Source of the DNA: Bacteroidales bacterium
Lineage (GTDB): Bacteria > Bacteroidota > Bacteroidia > Bacteroidales > Paludibacteraceae
Reading direction: 5' to 3'
DNA: 6,761 nucleotides
Assembly (NCBI GenBank): GCA_900769035.1
Contig: CAAGFD010000098.1
Span: 1 to 6,761, forward strand
Position numbers and translations under genes: made by a program. The stretch's first letter is position 1. Every line of letters begins with the position of its first letter. Shown piece by piece: positions 1 through 5,278 of the stretch. The notes under the pieces are model-generated. The model was not told the DNA's origin. It worked only from the letters and a program-made list of their open reading frames with translations, and ran no database searches.

Positions 1-2
1 AT

Positions 3-281
3 GATTCTAATATATTTAATTATACCACACTACTTTATGATAGTAATGATCTATTTACATTTTATTCTTATTTTGATACTTATTTATGTAAAAATGATAC
101 TATATATTTATATTATTTATCAAAATGTTGTGGGGAATTTAAATATATTTCAGAATCATTTGTTTGTTCACGCATGCATTATAAAAATGATAGTATAAAA
201 AATTTAATTACAAAAGAATTATTAAGATATTTCTATGGATCTGTAGATGTATACCATGGGAATGTAGAAATATGGGGGTGA
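3..281 (+). CDS. 3' end of an unidentified protein, probably host gene flanking the prophage (5' partial)
   Basis: The frame is open from the left edge of the window to a TGA at 279-281, giving at least 92 residues with no usable start inside it, so the gene begins upstream. The translation looks like a real soluble protein. It mixes Asp, Glu, Lys, Ser and Asn with many Tyr and Phe, and ends '...LLRYFYGSVDVYHGNVEIWG'. The alternative frame beginning at base 1 yields only an Ile/Leu/Tyr-rich low-complexity string. Base composition is much more A/T-rich than the phage genes to the right, which suggests different ancestry. I recognise no domain. Such A/T-rich, Tyr-rich coding sequence is common in surface polysaccharide loci of Bacteroidales, but that is only a guess at the locus. 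It could also be a phage or other mobile gene. Confidence 0.55.
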   Translation, partial: DSNIFNYTTLLYDSNDLFTFYSYFDTYLCKNDTIYLYYLSKCCGEFKYISESFVCSRMHYKNDSIKNLITKELLRYFYGSVDVYHGNVEIWG

Positions 282-283
282 AA

Positions 284-313
284 ATGAATAGTACAATCTC
301 GAAAGATGTATAA
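284..313 (+). pseudogene. Possible start of a second host gene, cut off after nine codons
   Basis: An ATG at 284 follows the TGA of the upstream frame by two bases and is preceded by a G-rich stretch (GGGGG at 274-278) that could serve as a ribosome binding site. This is the spacing expected of a second gene in the same operon. The frame reads MNSTISKDV and stops at 311-313. If the phage end lies near TGTA at 307, the true continuation of this gene would be on the far side of the prophage. This is inference; a nine-codon frame can easily arise by chance. Confidence 0.2.
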
Positions 314-363
314 TATTGATTATTAGATATTTAGGTAAATGGTGAAATAAAACGAAAAGTACA

Positions 364-430
364 TTTGGTTGAATTTTGGTTTAATTTTGGGCGGCTTTTG
401 GGCCGCTTTTTTTGTGTTTGGTTGAATTTT
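364..430. repeat. Three copies of a 14-bp motif TTTGGTT(G/T)AATTTT
   Basis: TTTGGTTGAATTTT occurs exactly at 364-377 and again at 417-430. A one-mismatch copy, TTTGGTTTAATTTT, lies at 375-388 and overlaps the first copy, with starts 11 bp apart. Copies one and three are 53 bp apart, close to five helical turns, so they would sit on the same face of the DNA. They flank the terminator hairpin. Their position just inside the likely phage end suggests transposase-binding sites, though they could be operators or remnants of a duplication. Confidence 0.55.
391..413 (+). terminator. Rho-independent terminator, rightward
   Basis: The 5-bp G/C stem GCGGC (391-395) pairs with GCCGC (402-406) around a TTTTGG loop and is followed at once by seven T residues (407-413). 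The opposite strand has no T-run after the stem, so it works for rightward transcripts only. It would stop transcription coming from the host flank before it enters the phage, insulating the repressor region, or end a short leader transcript. Confidence 0.65.
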
Positions 431-648
431 TAGATCATGAGGTTGAAGAATGGAGGGGCACCGGGGAGAAAAAGGGCGTAAATGGCGGAAAATAAGGCGT
501 ATAAGCGCGATTAAATAGACGGATGGGGAATAATGCCGAGACGGCACATGGCGCTCCATCAGCGCGGAGGATACGCAGATATGAGAGCCGGAAGGGCGTA
601 GATCCGGGCGGATGAAGCCGTAAATAGCAATTAAATAGTATTTAAATA
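431..648. other. Non-coding stretch with several tiny rightward frames
   Basis: This part of the 310-875 gap is clearly more G/C-rich than its surroundings but holds no convincing gene. On the plus strand a chain of very short frames follows one after another: 14 codons from 437, ten codons from 482 directly after the previous stop, and 30 codons from 523 to 615 (MGNNAETAHG...). The 30-residue peptide is rich in Arg and Gly and I do not recognise it. No ribosome binding site or promoter supports translation. The leftward frame over the same bases gives a Pro/Ser/His-rich product that looks like chance. The region may be a regulatory RNA, binding-site DNA or a decayed gene. Confidence 0.4.
472..638. 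repeat. Degenerate 47-bp repeat pair with a 120-bp period
   Basis: The segments 472-518 and 592-638 both begin AAGGGCGTA and both end ATTAAATAG. They have the same length and align without gaps, with about 31 of 47 positions identical by eye. Conserved ends with a diverged middle could mean an old duplication or two copies of a protein-binding or RNA element. Identity is low enough that coincidence remains possible. Confidence 0.3.
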
Positions 649-666
649 TGTCCAAAATTTTGGACA
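649..666. promoter_or_regulatory. Perfect 18-bp palindrome TGTCCAAAATTTTGGACA
   Basis: Both strands read TGTCCAAAATTTTGGACA, a two-fold symmetric site of the size bound by a dimeric regulator. The half-site GTCCAA/TTGGAC recurs at 687-692 (TTGGAC) and 725-730 (GTCCAA), so four half-sites lie within 80 bp. It is not followed by a T-run on either strand, so it is not a terminator. Its position downstream of the repressor gene and near the phage end suggests an operator, enhancer or transposase-associated site. The binding protein is unknown. Confidence 0.5.
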
Positions 667-686
667 AAAATAGGCTAAAAATAAGA

Positions 687-730
687 TTGGACATACAAAT
701 GGGCTTGCAAATGGGCTTGCAAAAGTCCAA
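687..730. repeat. Inverted TTGGAC...GTCCAA enclosing a 12-bp tandem duplication
   Basis: TTGGAC (687-692) and GTCCAA (725-730) face each other across 32 bp. Inside are two exact head-to-tail copies of AAATGGGCTTGC (697-708 and 709-720). On the minus strand this would be a stem with a large loop, followed downstream by A/T-rich DNA but no clean T-run, so a role as the repressor's terminator is weak. Recent tandem duplication between related binding sites is the simplest reading. Confidence 0.45.
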
Positions 731-875
731 GAAAAAAATGTTAAAACCACTATAAAAATGCATGATTATACCCTCTAAAGTGCCGTGAAATGCCTTAAAT
801 TATGTTAATGAAAATAGAATAAAATATGCAATATCAGTAAGTTATAGCGTATTTTAACCATTTTTGCCTCCCTCT

Positions 876-1541
876 TTACATTTCCTCGGTACTTTCCGGG
901 TACTTTCCTGTACCGGCATTCAGTTCAGTAGCCGGCTCGTCTTTCTTTGATATGGATAAAGCTACAATAAGCTGCTGCACATATTCCGGCGAAGCTATAT
1001 TATTAAGTATATTATTATTGGTGTTGAGCAAGCGATTAATCTCCTCTAACATCTTCTCGGTACGATCTACGATGTCACGATGTGCAGCACTGAGCATGTC
1101 GAGGAAGTGACGCTGAGAGTCGATACGCTCTTGGAGGGCGCGGATCGTCTCGTCCTTCGACTCTATAATACGCTCGAGCATCTCTATCTTACTACGCAGA
1201 GCCTCCAAGTCGGCATCAAGGCGAGTAATCATCTCGCCGGGTGTCGAGTGATGATAATTAACCGGCTCCGGGTCGGAGGCAGAAATATTATCCATATTCT
1301 GGCGAATTTTCTCACCTATTAGAATAGATCCTTCGCCAGTCAACAACCAATTTGGCGATATTTCAGGATAAATGGCGAATATTTTCGTCAAAATATCTTC
1401 AGTAATACCCGAATTATTATCCAAAGTACCACGTGATATGCCAGTTTTGGCATAAAATTCCCTTTTGCTAATGTTCTTATATTCAACGAATTGTAAAATT
1501 CTTTGCTTGATTGGCGAAAATTTTTGTACTTTATCTTGCAT
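876..1541 (-). CDS. Phage repressor, XRE-type HTH domain with coiled-coil tail
   Basis: This 221-residue protein probably maintains lysogeny. Residues 9-74 form a helix-turn-helix domain, with the recognition region around 'SKREFYAKTGISRGTLDNN' and the 'ISPNWLLTGEGSIL' end that I associate with repressors of Bacteroidetes phages. Residues 103-172 show a heptad pattern (LDADLEALRSKIEMLERII...) predicting a long coiled coil, presumably for dimerisation or tetramerisation. There is no S24/LexA-type peptidase domain, so RecA-triggered self-cleavage is not expected and induction must work otherwise. The ATG at 1541 is chosen because a TAnnTTTG promoter box lies about 55-60 bp upstream. It is the only leftward gene in the window and faces away from the early operon. 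Two 19-bp repeats overlap its first codons and its leader, suggesting autoregulation. It could instead be a non-CI regulator. Confidence 0.8.
   Translation of the reverse strand: MQDKVQKFSPIKQRILQFVEYKNISKREFYAKTGISRGTLDNNSGITEDILTKIFAIYPEISPNWLLTGEGSILIGEKIRQNMDNISASDPEPVNYHHSTPGEMITRLDADLEALRSKIEMLERIIESKDETIRALQERIDSQRHFLDMLSAAHRDIVDRTEKMLEEINRLLNTNNNILNNIASPEYVQQLIVALSISKKDEPATELNAGTGKYPESTEEM
1513..1531. promoter_or_regulatory. Operator-like repeat, copy 1
   Basis: GGCGAAAATTTTTGTACTT matches copy 2 at 18 of 19 positions. It lies inside the first codons of the repressor gene. The centre is near-symmetric (CGAAAATTTTTG), as expected for a site read by a dimer. The likely ligand is the adjacent repressor. 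Confidence 0.6.
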
Positions 1542-1566
1542 AGTGGCGAAAACTTTTGTACTTTTG
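1535..1566 (+). promoter_or_regulatory. Predicted early (lytic) promoter, Bacteroidetes type
   Basis: The -7 box TACTTTTG (1559-1566) fits TAnnTTTG, the consensus for the main sigma factor of Bacteroidetes. CTTG at 1535-1538 provides a -33 element with a 20-bp spacer. Transcription would start near 1573, leaving about 47 nt before the first early gene at 1620. Copy 2 of the operator-like repeat lies between the boxes. Confidence 0.55.
1545..1563. promoter_or_regulatory. Operator-like repeat, copy 2, overlapping the early promoter
   Basis: GGCGAAAACTTTTGTACTT repeats copy 1 with a single change, 32 bp further right, which is about three helical turns. It occupies the spacer of the proposed rightward promoter and part of its -7 box, so a bound repressor would block that promoter. 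It also lies in the leader of the repressor message. Confidence 0.65.
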
Positions 1567-1595
1567 TAATCGAAATAATCAAATGTAACCGCCTA

Positions 1596-1625
1596 CAAAG
1601 GTATAAAATTTTTTTGACAATGAAA
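1596..1625 (-). promoter_or_regulatory. Predicted repressor promoter, facing the early promoter
   Basis: Read on the minus strand, TACCTTTG (1603-1596) fits TAnnTTTG, and TTTC (1625-1622) is a weak -33 element about 18 bp upstream. Transcription would start near 1589, giving a leader of about 48 nt before the repressor ATG. The -7 segment TACCTTTGTA is a 9/10 inverted copy of TACTTTTGTA in the early promoter. The two promoters therefore point at each other and their transcripts overlap slightly, as in Mu and P2 switches. Confidence 0.5.
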
Positions 1626-1796
1626 AAAAGAGAGATATTGATGCCATCAGGAGCGAAGTCCCGCCTCGCACAGGCGATGGGAGTGACTCGTAAGTGTGTG
1701 TATGAGGCGCTGACATATAAGACTGATAGTCAGCTGGCGCGGAAGATACGCTACACTGCACAGAAGCAGTTTGGCGGGCTTGAAGCGAAAAATTAA
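1620..1796 (+). CDS. Small Cro/Ner-like HTH DNA-binding protein
   Basis: The 58-residue product is basic and starts MKKREILMPSG. Residues 11-45 (AKSRLAQAMGVTRKCVYEAL...) form a helix-turn-helix, with 'LAQAMGVTRKCVYEAL' as the two core helices, and a conserved-looking 'ARKIRYTAQKQFGG' end. Small proteins of this design are common as the first early gene of Bacteroides phages. By position it is the counterpart of Mu Ner or lambda Cro, expected to turn down the repressor promoter, which overlaps its own first codons. The ATG at 1620 is preferred for its A/T-rich leader and fit to the promoter. The ATG at 1641 would give a 51-residue version. Longer 5' extension into the operator region is unlikely. 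Confidence 0.7.
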   Translation: MKKREILMPSGAKSRLAQAMGVTRKCVYEALTYKTDSQLARKIRYTAQKQFGGLEAKN

Positions 1797-1805
1797 AGGA
1801 TAAAG

Positions 1806-1829
1806 ATTAATAACTAAATTAATAACTAA
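1806..1829 (+). repeat. Exact 12-bp tandem duplication in an A/T-rich leader
   Basis: ATTAATAACTAA occurs twice head to tail (1806-1817 and 1818-1829), just ahead of the ATG at 1846. The whole 1797-1845 gap is nearly pure A/T and lacks a Shine-Dalgarno sequence, as is typical of efficiently translated Bacteroidetes genes. The duplication may tune translation or be slippage of no consequence. Confidence 0.5.
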
Positions 1830-1845
1830 TTAAATAATAATTAAA

Positions 1846-2199
1846 ATGAAAACTAAAGACTTAATAGCAGCATTTAGAGAATATCAGGAAAATAGTAATA
1901 TGCACATTGTAGATATCGTAGAGGCGATATCCGGATGTAGATGTGTGCCGATGAATGAATCTGCACACATTATAGTGTTTGACACTGTTAAGCAGCACGA
2001 AGCGTGGGAGTCTGCGCTGGCAGAGCTCGGCTATAGAGTTGAGACTGTCGAGATTACTCGCTGCCCATCAGCGAGATGGGAGATTAAGCGCAGATACATC
2101 GCATACCCTGGATATGATATCAACGGCAATAGCGAAATATTCTACTGTAATGATGATTACAGAGAATTTGCATTCGGGTTAGAAATAATGGAGGCGTGA
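1846..2199 (+). CDS. Hypothetical early phage protein, 117 residues
   Basis: I do not recognise this protein. It is soluble and mildly acidic, with no signal peptide or membrane segment. The N-terminal half is predicted helical (LIAAFREYQENSNMHIVDIVEAI). A middle part looks like an alternating strand-helix-strand unit ('AHIIVFDTVKQHEAWESALAELGYRVETVEI', split around residues 40-70), and the C-terminus is acidic and aromatic (YCNDDYREFAFGL). The middle section hints at a small alpha/beta fold of the kind that binds a partner protein. It sits between the Ner-like gene and the transposase, a slot that in Mu-like phages usually holds small accessory or host-takeover genes. The next gene starts one base after its stop. 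Confidence 0.65.
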   Translation: MKTKDLIAAFREYQENSNMHIVDIVEAISGCRCVPMNESAHIIVFDTVKQHEAWESALAELGYRVETVEITRCPSARWEIKRRYIAYPGYDINGNSEIFYCNDDYREFAFGLEIMEA

Positions 2200-2200
2200 T

Positions 2201-2386
2201 ATGAGACTGGTTAATATTGTAAGCATCATCGCAGCTATTGTGATGATCATAGCCGGAATAATCGGCTTAGTGACTTGGATTGTCACACCGAATGTACTCG
2301 GTATAATCTATTTCGGAGCTGGCACGCTCTGCTCTATAGGAATATTAGCCTATACTATTGATGAGATTAAGAATGAGAATAACTAA
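2201..2386 (+). CDS. Small membrane protein, two transmembrane segments
   Basis: This 61-residue protein is almost entirely hydrophobic. Segment one is residues 4-27 (VNIVSIIAAIVMIIAGIIGL...) and segment two is about 32-52 (VLGIIYFGAGTLCSIGILAY), followed by a short charged tail (DEIKNENN). The start at 2201 has a strong GGAGG at 2190-2194, six bases upstream. This is unusual here because most genes in the operon rely on A/T-rich leaders. The stop codon overlaps the transposase start (TAATG), so the two are translationally coupled. Function is unknown; exclusion of superinfecting phage or a membrane anchor are possibilities without direct evidence. Confidence 0.65.
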   Translation: MRLVNIVSIIAAIVMIIAGIIGLVTWIVTPNVLGIIYFGAGTLCSIGILAYTIDEIKNENN

Positions 2387-4374
2387 TGACCTATTATAAT
2401 AACATATTGTGCGTGGAAGCCGGGTGGCTCGTGGATAAAGGCGTGATGGTTAAGAGTAATTATGATGCTCTTGCCAATCGTCGTGATATTCATGTGGTGA
2501 GACGCGGGTGCAGGAATACACCGGCGCTGGTGGACTACGAGAGCCTTCCGGAACGATTTAAACGAAAAGTGGATGAGGTGCTGAGGACAGAGCGTGGGTG
2601 CACTGCTTATGAGGCTGCGAGGGTTAATGAGATAGAGGAGGTAATAGTAGATGACGTTAATGCAGCACACTACTATGATGAGTACCTCACATCTCAAGGC
2701 AAGCACTTACCTACAGAGAAGCGTAGAGAGTATTATGCTAATGTGGTAGTGATAGAGGCACTCATGCGCAGAATGGATGAGATAGCACGTAAGCGTAAGG
2801 TGATGGGAATGCGAGCTAAGAATATATGGAGCACGATGGCAGAGCTCGTACAGGAAGTGGATAGAGTGCGTTATCCACATCAATTACCGGCTAATCCTCG
2901 CTCATTAGAGCGCAAAGTGATACAATATCGCACAGAAGGATATGTGACCTTTATCCACAAAAATTACATGAATAACACATCTAACGCTGCAAAGGTGAGT
3001 GATGATGAGAAAGAGAGTGTACTCGCTACTCTCATCTCAGACCCACGTAATCTGGATAACGCACAAGTAGCGAGGTATTATAACCTCCTTGCAGGCGACA
3101 TGATGTGGAAGAATATTACCTCATCAGCGGTAGCAGTATGGCGCGATAAACTACAGGACACAATATACGCTCGTAGACATGGTAAGAACGCACAGGCTAA
3201 TAATCGTGACATGCAGATTAAGAGAAGTAAGCCGGAGTATCCACTCACATATTGGACTATGGACGGATGGGATGTGGAGCTCTTATATCAGAGCAATGAT
3301 AACGGCACTACAGTGTACCACAAGAGGCCAACGGTAGTGATAGTGCTCGACACCTATTGTAATTACCCTATCGGATATGCCGTAGGAACTCACGAGACAC
3401 CGGCACTAATAATGGCAGCATTACGTAATGCCATGATGCATACAGTAGAGCTATTCGGCTCGATGTACCGGACGAGTCAGATACAATCGGACAACTACGC
3501 TATCTCAATGCTTAAGCCGATATATGAGCAGCTTGCAGAGCATGTGACACCGGCTCGCGTCGGTAATGCTAAGTCCAAAGTGATAGAGCCATTTTTTAAG
3601 AGATTTAACAAGGCCTATTGCCAGACACAACCTAACTGGTCCGGCTTCGGTGTTACCAGTAAGAAGAGCAATCAACCTAATGTAGATTTTCTTAAGAAGT
3701 ATCAAAAGAATTTTCCGGATTACGAAGGAGTAGTATCTCAAGTAAGCATGATGATAGAGATAGAGCGTGAGCGACTCAAAGAGAAGTATAAGAGTGCTTA
3801 CAGCCATATCCCGGCAGACAGGCTACTGCCGATGAGTAGAGAGAAGTACCTCATGCTATTCGGAGAGACTAACGGCAGAAAGAGTCTGCTACAGGGAAGT
3901 GGACTAAAAGTCACAATCGGAGGAGAAGTTAAGACATACGATTGCTTTGAGCCATCCTTCCGAGAGCACTCATCAACGAGATGGAGTGTGATGTACGATC
4001 CGGATGACACAACCACTGCACTTGCAGTTAATGATGATTGCACATTGCAATATCTGCTCGAAGAGAAGTACATACAACCTATGGCACTTGCAGATAGGAA
4101 AGAAGGAGACTACGAGCAGATGATGAGAGTAAGAGAATATAACGAAAAAGCAAATGAGCGCAGGATGCAACGCCTGTGTGAATATCAAGATAAAGCTATC
4201 GCATTGATAGAGAGTAGCAATAATAAAGAGCTCGAGACACTGCAGAAATTATTATTAACAGACAGTGCCGGACAGCATAAGAATCGACGCAATCAAGCAC
4301 GCTTAACTGCTGCAGTTTCAATTGAAAGAGAAAATAAAGAAGATAACATTATAGATATATACGATAATTATTAA
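2386..4374 (+). CDS. Mu-like phage transposase, DDE/RNase H-fold (A subunit)
   Basis: The 662-residue protein should bind the phage ends, nick them and join them to target DNA during integration and replicative transposition. Residues 1-60 look like the end-binding/enhancer region of Bacteroides Mu-like transposases (VRRG..NTPALVDYESLPERFKRK). A helical DNA-binding part follows to about 270. The catalytic rve-type core spans about 285-410, with Asp293 in 'WTMDGWD', Asp369 in 'QSDNYA' and Glu401 in 'KVIEPFFKRFN', a D-75-D-31-E arrangement. Residues about 490-560 match the Mu transposase C-terminal beta-barrel (LFGE..., GGEVKTYDCFEP, WSVMYDPDD). The charged tail would contact the B protein. Length is the same as MuA (about 663). 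All three catalytic residues and an uninterrupted frame suggest it is active. The start overlaps the previous stop. Confidence 0.93.
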   Translation: MTYYNNILCVEAGWLVDKGVMVKSNYDALANRRDIHVVRRGCRNTPALVDYESLPERFKRKVDEVLRTERGCTAYEAARVNEIEEVIVDDVNAAHYYDEYLTSQGKHLPTEKRREYYANVVVIEALMRRMDEIARKRKVMGMRAKNIWSTMAELVQEVDRVRYPHQLPANPRSLERKVIQYRTEGYVTFIHKNYMNNTSNAAKVSDDEKESVLATLISDPRNLDNAQVARYYNLLAGDMMWKNITSSAVAVWRDKLQDTIYARRHGKNAQANNRDMQIKRSKPEYPLTYWTMDGWDVELLYQSNDNGTTVYHKRPTVVIVLDTYCNYPIGYAVGTHETPALIMAALRNAMMHTVELFGSMYRTSQIQSDNYAISMLKPIYEQLAEHVTPARVGNAKSKVIEPFFKRFNKAYCQTQPNWSGFGVTSKKSNQPNVDFLKKYQKNFPDYEGVVSQVSMMIEIERERLKEKYKSAYSHIPADRLLPMSREKYLMLFGETNGRKSLLQGSGLKVTIGGEVKTYDCFEPSFREHSSTRWSVMYDPDDTTTALAVNDDCTLQYLLEEKYIQPMALADRKEGDYEQMMRVREYNEKANERRMQRLCEYQDKAIALIESSNNKELETLQKLLLTDSAGQHKNRRNQARLTAAVSIERENKEDNIIDIYDNY

Positions 4375-4385
4375 TTAATACAATT

Positions 4386-5246
4386 ATGGAAGAAATAAAA
4401 AAGAAAGAGATAGTATTAGCACTTAAGAGCTACTGCTCACGCTATGAGAGTCAAAATAAAGCAGCTAACACACTTAAAGGAGTGAGTGCAGCAACCATAA
4501 GTCAGATGATTAACGGCAACTGGGAGCTCATCAAAGACGAGATGTGGCGCAACGTAGCCACACAGATAGGATATAGAGAGCAAAAATGGGAGGCTGTGAG
4601 CACTACTAACTATCAGCAGATGATGTTTCTGCTTAGGGACGTGCAAGAGAACTCATTGGTAATGGCAGTTACAGGAGAAGCCGGTACCGGTAAGACCTTC
4701 TCATGCAAGCAATATATAGCAGAGAACAAGAATAGCTACATGCTGTGCTGCAATGAGTATTGGAATCGGAAAGTGTTCCTTACGGAATTGTTGACAGCCT
4801 TAGGCAAAGACTATACCGGCTACACCGTATCGGAGATGATGCAGGAGGCAGTGAGAAGCCTTAAGACGAAAGAGCAGCCATTACTTATCCTTGATGAGGC
4901 AGATAAACTCAGCGATCAAGTATTCTACTTTTTCATCACATTGTACAATCAATTAGAGGATGAATGCGGTATTGTCTTATGCGCCACCGACCATCTCGAG
5001 AAGCGAATTAAACGAGGCATTAAACTCAACAAAAAGGGCTACAATGAGATATGGAGTAGACTCGGACGCAGATGTATAGCACTTAAAGGAATAACGGCTA
5101 ATGACATTGTTAAGATATGCGAGGCCAACGGCATCACATCGAATAAAGATATAGATACAGTAATAGATGATTGTGAGAGTGATTTACGACGTGTAAAGCG
5201 TAAGATACATGCGATAATAAGAAAGAGTGAGAGAAGAGCAGCATAG
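4386..5246 (+). CDS. Transposition ATPase, HTH + AAA domain (MuB/B subunit type)
   Basis: The 286-residue protein is the expected partner of the transposase. It is an ATP-dependent, non-specific DNA-binding factor that delivers target DNA and stimulates strand transfer. Residues 8-62 form an XRE-like HTH (NKAANTLKGVSAATISQMINGNW), as at the N-terminus of MuB. The AAA module has a Walker A motif GEAGTGKT (97-104), Walker B LLILDEAD (166-173) and a sensor-1 strand VLCATDH (197-203). The C-terminal part (about 235-286) is a small basic helical domain, again like MuB. The gene follows the transposase by 11 bp with an A/T-rich leader. IstB and TniB ATPases are relatives, but the HTH fusion and context favour MuB type. 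Confidence 0.9.
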   Translation: MEEIKKKEIVLALKSYCSRYESQNKAANTLKGVSAATISQMINGNWELIKDEMWRNVATQIGYREQKWEAVSTTNYQQMMFLLRDVQENSLVMAVTGEAGTGKTFSCKQYIAENKNSYMLCCNEYWNRKVFLTELLTALGKDYTGYTVSEMMQEAVRSLKTKEQPLLILDEADKLSDQVFYFFITLYNQLEDECGIVLCATDHLEKRIKRGIKLNKKGYNEIWSRLGRRCIALKGITANDIVKICEANGITSNKDIDTVIDDCESDLRRVKRKIHAIIRKSERRAA

Positions 5247-5256
5247 CATAATGCTG
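5239..5256 (+). other. Small hairpin across the stop codon of the B-subunit gene
   Basis: CAGCAT (5239-5244) and ATGCTG (5251-5256) form a 6-bp stem with a six-base loop that covers the TAG stop. There is no T-run, so it is not a terminator. It might stabilise or process the message between two genes, or be chance. The next gene's likely ribosome binding site (AAAAAGG) follows it. Confidence 0.25.
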
Positions 5257-5278
5257 ACATTAGCAAAAAGGTATATCA

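Larger units (their letters stand above)
307..430. other. Candidate left end of the transposable prophage
   Basis: Mu-family elements end in 5'-TG and carry several transposase-binding sites in the first 100-200 bp. Here a TGTAT sequence at 307 resembles the start of the Mu left end and falls where a downstream host frame is broken. The three TTTGGTT(G/T)AATTTT copies that follow at 364-430 could be binding sites for the transposase. An alternative TG start is at 340. The exact boundary cannot be fixed from this window, because the right end and the 5-bp target duplication are not present. Confidence 0.3.

Noticed and set aside
1..198. 65-residue rightward frame at the left edge
   Set aside because: It is a low-complexity Ile/Leu/Tyr string caused by A/T-rich DNA. 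The frame starting at base 3 is longer, open to the edge and has a protein-like composition.
649..666. Palindrome as a terminator of the repressor gene
   Set aside because: No T-run follows on the minus strand and it lies over 200 bp past the stop codon. A binding site is more likely.
323..763. 146-residue leftward open frame in the gap before the repressor
   Set aside because: Its composition (Pro, Ser, His, Ile, Phe-rich) is unlike a folded protein. It reads through the terminator hairpin, the 14-bp motifs, the palindrome and the 12-bp tandem repeat, which explains 'CKPICKPIC'. There is no promoter or ribosome binding site.
1080..1322. 80-residue rightward frame inside the repressor gene
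   Set aside because: It is antisense to the coiled-coil part of the repressor and has no start signal; the repressor has a clear HTH domain and promoter.
1300..1385. Further GGCGA(A/T)-type sites inside the repressor gene as extra operators
   Set aside because: Three short GGCGA matches (near 1301, 1353 and 1374) share only the first five or six bases with the 19-bp repeats and are accounted for by codons of the conserved HTH region.
1388..1582. 64-residue leftward frame over the repressor start
   Set aside because: It is a shifted frame of the repressor and its leader. Its similarity to the repressor ('KVQKFSP') comes only from the duplicated operator-like DNA.
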